Positions 6,399 to 8,334 of a stretch of DNA of 8,334 nt are shown piece by piece (positions within the stretch are counted from its first letter, which is position 1; each line of letters starts with the position of its first letter). Source of the stretch: Myxococcales bacterium (GTDB lineage: Bacteria > Myxococcota_C > UBA6777); NCBI GenBank assembly GCA_027005175.1, contig JALTMC010000038.1, positions 1-8,334 of the forward strand. The letters are read 5' to 3'. The position numbers and the translations under genes are program-made. Below the pieces are notes generated by a model. That model was not told where the DNA came from and did no database searches. It saw nothing but the letters and a program-made list of their open reading frames with translations.

Positions 6399-8006
6399 TT
6401 ATTTTTTAAGGTTGTTGAGGAGGTCTCCTAGAGTGCCAAATCCTTCCCTCTTTTTCTCTTCTTTCGCGGTTTGCTGGCGATACTCGCGATATTCACTTGC
6501 TTGTTTTTGTCGCTCCATCGCCTTTTGGCTCAGGCGAATACGACCCGTGGGGTCGATGTTTTGTACCATCACAGTGATGGTACTTTCAAGGGGATGAACG
6601 CGGTTGAGATCACTGCCACGAGCTGCATTGAGCTCAGCGTTGGGGATCAATCCACGCTTGTTTTCAGGGAGCCGGACAAAGATACCAAAGGATTCGATCT
6701 TATCAACGATAGCTTCGAGGATCACCCCTTGTGCGACGCCTCCTTCAACTTCGGGAGGGAGCCCTTCTTGGCTTATATCTTTCATGCTAAGGCCAATGCG
6801 TTTTTTCTCACGATCAACACTTGTAACCTTCGCTTCCACTTGATCACCCACACTCAAAATTTCTTTGGGGTGGTTGATTCGCCGGTGGGCCAGTTGGGAG
6901 ATGTGGACAAGACCATCAACTCCTGGAGCAAGCTCAATGAATGCACCGAAAGGTTGCAAACGAACAACCGTTCCTTGGACCACACTGTCCACGGAGAACT
7001 TGTCGATGGCTGCATCCCAGGGGTCTTGCTGCAAGGACTTCATCGATAGTGATATCTTGTTGTTCGCAGGATTATACTTGGTGATCTGTACTTGGATCTT
7101 CTGACCCACCGTGAGCATCTCTTGGGGATCACTCACACGTTGGTGAGACATCTCAGAGACATGAAGAAGACCTTGCACTCCTGTGCCAATTTCAACAAAT
7201 GCGCCGTATTCTTTGATCGTCTTGACAGTACCTTCAAAGGTCGCACCTTCTTCGATGGTCTCCCAGATCTTCTTCGCGGCCTCTTTCTCGATCTCTTGAA
7301 GCAACACCTTGCGAGAGACAACGATGTTGCGCCCACCTTCTTTGATCTCCATCACGCGAAAGGTCAGTGTCTGCCCAACATACTGAGCCGTATCTTCACA
7401 GAATCCGGACTCGATCTGAGAGATAGGACAGAAAGCACGCTTGCCGAAGATCTCAACATCCAGACCTCCCTTGTTCACGCCTTTTACCGAGCCTTCCACC
7501 GGAATTTGGTTGTGTTGGGCTTCCTCGATATTGAACATCGCATCTTCACCACCCGGCAAGTGCAAGCCCAGCTCCAAGTTGCCACTGTTAATGTTGACAA
7601 CAAAGGCATCAACCATATCGCCAACTTTCGGAGCTTCCCCTCCATCTGCGAGCAACTGTTCTAACGCAATCGAAGCTTCACTTTTGGAACCCACATCCAG
7701 AAAGACATATTGTTTGCCTAAAGAGACAACACGAGCACTGATCTTTTCACCGATCTCATAGGTGGCATCCTGCTCAAAAGAGCCATCCATGAACTGTTGC
7801 ATGAGATCGGCTCCCTCCTCCTCCTCTTCCACACTCATCAGAGGTGCTTGCTCTGTAGCCCCCACCGAAGCCACTTCTGTAGAGGTTGCTACGGGAACTT
7901 CTTCCGTGCCTTGGAGCATCGCAGCCTCAAGGTCGCTGGCTACCTCAGCTGAGACCGGAGTGGAGTTATTTTCAACAGTTTCGGGGATCTTTTGCTCTTT
8001 TTCCAT
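6399..8006 (-). CDS. S1-domain RNA-binding protein (ribosomal protein S1-like), five S1 repeats
   Basis: This 535-residue protein has an acidic, low-complexity N-terminus (about 1-80, with a Glu run at 60-64). Five OB-fold S1 domains follow at about 84-150, 168-233, 253-323, 340-408 and 428-496. Domains 3 and 4 are the most canonical (YGAFVEI..GVQGLLHVSEM and FGAFIEL..GVDGLVHISQL); domain 2 has the KGGLDVEI-type core seen in the second domain of S1 proteins. A basic/Gln-rich tail (498-520) ends in FGTLGDLL. S1 repeats bind single-stranded RNA; in S1 itself they recruit mRNA to the 30S subunit. Bacterial S1 commonly has six domains, so this may be an S1 paralogue rather than the main rpsA product; no symbol is given. 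The ATG has AGGAAAG seven bases upstream. The decayed repeat gene follows 27 bp after the stop, with no terminator visible between them. Confidence 0.95.
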   Translation of the reverse strand: MEKEQKIPETVENNSTPVSAEVASDLEAAMLQGTEEVPVATSTEVASVGATEQAPLMSVEEEEEGADLMQQFMDGSFEQDATYEIGEKISARVVSLGKQYVFLDVGSKSEASIALEQLLADGGEAPKVGDMVDAFVVNINSGNLELGLHLPGGEDAMFNIEEAQHNQIPVEGSVKGVNKGGLDVEIFGKRAFCPISQIESGFCEDTAQYVGQTLTFRVMEIKEGGRNIVVSRKVLLQEIEKEAAKKIWETIEEGATFEGTVKTIKEYGAFVEIGTGVQGLLHVSEMSHQRVSDPQEMLTVGQKIQVQITKYNPANNKISLSMKSLQQDPWDAAIDKFSVDSVVQGTVVRLQPFGAFIELAPGVDGLVHISQLAHRRINHPKEILSVGDQVEAKVTSVDREKKRIGLSMKDISQEGLPPEVEGGVAQGVILEAIVDKIESFGIFVRLPENKRGLIPNAELNAARGSDLNRVHPLESTITVMVQNIDPTGRIRLSQKAMERQKQASEYREYRQQTAKEEKKREGFGTLGDLLNNLKK

Positions 8007-8013
8007 GCTGTGA

Positions 8014-8020
8014 CTTTCCT
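8014..8020 (-). promoter_or_regulatory. Ribosome binding site of the S1-domain gene
   Basis: AGGAAAG on the minus strand lies seven bases before the ATG at 8004-8006 and supports this start. Confidence 0.65.
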
Positions 8021-8052
8021 ATGCCTTTGTCGAAGAGAATCGAAACGGCGGC

Positions 8053-8081
8053 AACATATGCAAAAACCATCTGATTGTAAA
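8053..8081 (-). promoter_or_regulatory. Candidate sigma-70 promoter of the S1-domain gene
   Basis: On the minus strand TTTACA (8076-8081, five of six consensus bases) and TATGTT (8053-8058, four of six) are separated by exactly 17 bp. The predicted transcript start, about 8046, gives a leader of about 40 nt that contains the ribosome site. The match is good for an unaided reading but unproven. Confidence 0.5.
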
Positions 8082-8112
8082 GAGGCTAGCCCAGAGTCGG
8101 ATGCGACTGCTA

Positions 8113-8136
8113 CTGAGTCTGTTGCTGAGTCTGTCG
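8113..8136. repeat. 12-bp tandem direct repeat
   Basis: CTGAGTCTGTTG (8113-8124) is followed directly by CTGAGTCTGTCG (8125-8136), differing at one base. It lies 32 bp upstream of the candidate -35 of the S1-domain gene, in non-coding DNA, and could be a duplicated binding site or simple slippage. Confidence 0.5.
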
Positions 8137-8159
8137 TTGCGGTGAAGGTAAGACACACC

Positions 8160-8188
8160 TTGTCTCTACAGAGACAACGGATGATCCG
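8160..8188. promoter_or_regulatory. Two abutting dyads, possible operator
   Basis: TTGTCTCT (8160-8167), two bases (AC) and AGAGACAA (8170-8177) form a perfect 18-bp inverted repeat. It is followed directly by a second perfect dyad, CGGAT-G-ATCCG (8178-8188). The two-base centre is too short for a hairpin loop without opening the stem, so a protein-binding site is more likely than a terminator. It lies about 80 bp upstream of the candidate -35 of the S1-domain gene. I do not recognise it as a known operator. Confidence 0.45.
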
Positions 8189-8334
8189 GTTGGTATCGCC
8201 TCGGTTCGAACTGTTTTTTTTAACTTATTGCGTGGAAGTTCTTCATAAACGTGAGGAAGGGGTCGTACCTATAAGGACAGCTTAGATCCTTGAGTTGGGG
8301 AGGATAGGAAACTGCCTTGGAAAGGGCATTTGGG

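Larger units (their letters stand above)
8007..8334. other. Upstream non-coding region at right edge
   Basis: No gene can be supported in these 328 bp. They hold the ribosome site, candidate promoter, tandem 12-mer and dyads listed separately, a further near-palindrome CGGTTCGAACTG (8202-8213), and a run of eight T (8214-8221). On the minus strand one frame is open from the right edge to a TAA at 8220-8222 (about 37 codons). It could be the end of a gene beyond the window, but its residues show no recognisable motif. Confidence 0.4.

Noticed and set aside
6471-7664. Plus-strand ORFs of 192 and 190 codons
   Set aside because: Both are antisense to the S1-domain gene, whose five conserved domains fix the coding strand.
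8199-8215. GGTTCGAA, resembling a tRNA T-loop
   Set aside because: The flanking bases do not form a T-stem, and no acceptor stem or anticodon arm is present.
8202-8221. Near-palindrome followed by eight T, resembling an intrinsic terminator on the plus strand
   Set aside because: The palindrome has almost no loop and only a short, weak stem, and no plus-strand gene leads into it.

Overview
The window looks like chromosomal DNA from a member of the Myxococcota or a related deltaproteobacterial lineage, with roughly balanced base composition. The main clue is a very long secreted protein with a MYXO-CTERM-like tail (Cys-rich stub, hydrophobic helix, Arg cluster). Tandem cadherin/He_PIG-like domains and long runs of four-cysteine modules are also typical of that group. 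This placement is inference from protein architecture; no marker gene allows a firm assignment.

All recognisable genes are on the minus strand, so transcription runs from right to left. 8007-8334 is a non-coding upstream region with a plausible sigma-70 promoter, a perfect 18-bp dyad and smaller dyads. 6399-8006 encodes an S1-domain RNA-binding protein with five S1 repeats. 5665-6371 is a decayed remnant of an SBBP-like beta-propeller repeat gene; it is truncated at its start and broken by a frameshift and an in-frame stop. 5406-5664 is an AT-rich intergenic region. 1017-5405 encodes a 1462-residue surface protein: signal peptide, SHFRGG-type N-terminal domain, about six Ig/cadherin-like domains, 28 four-Cys modules, a Pro/Glu linker and the sorting tail. 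800-1016 is intergenic, with a 32-bp direct repeat and a compound hairpin. 1-799 is the 5' part of a seven-helix membrane diguanylate cyclase that runs off the left edge.

The genes do not form an obvious single pathway. The S1 protein is a translation/RNA factor, the large protein is a cell-surface or released structural/adhesive protein, and the membrane GGDEF enzyme would make c-di-GMP, which commonly controls surface and adhesion behaviour. A functional link between the last two is possible but rests only on their being neighbours. The most distinctive feature is the nested architecture of the large protein: its cysteine region is four copies of a seven-module block, each module having exactly four cysteines.
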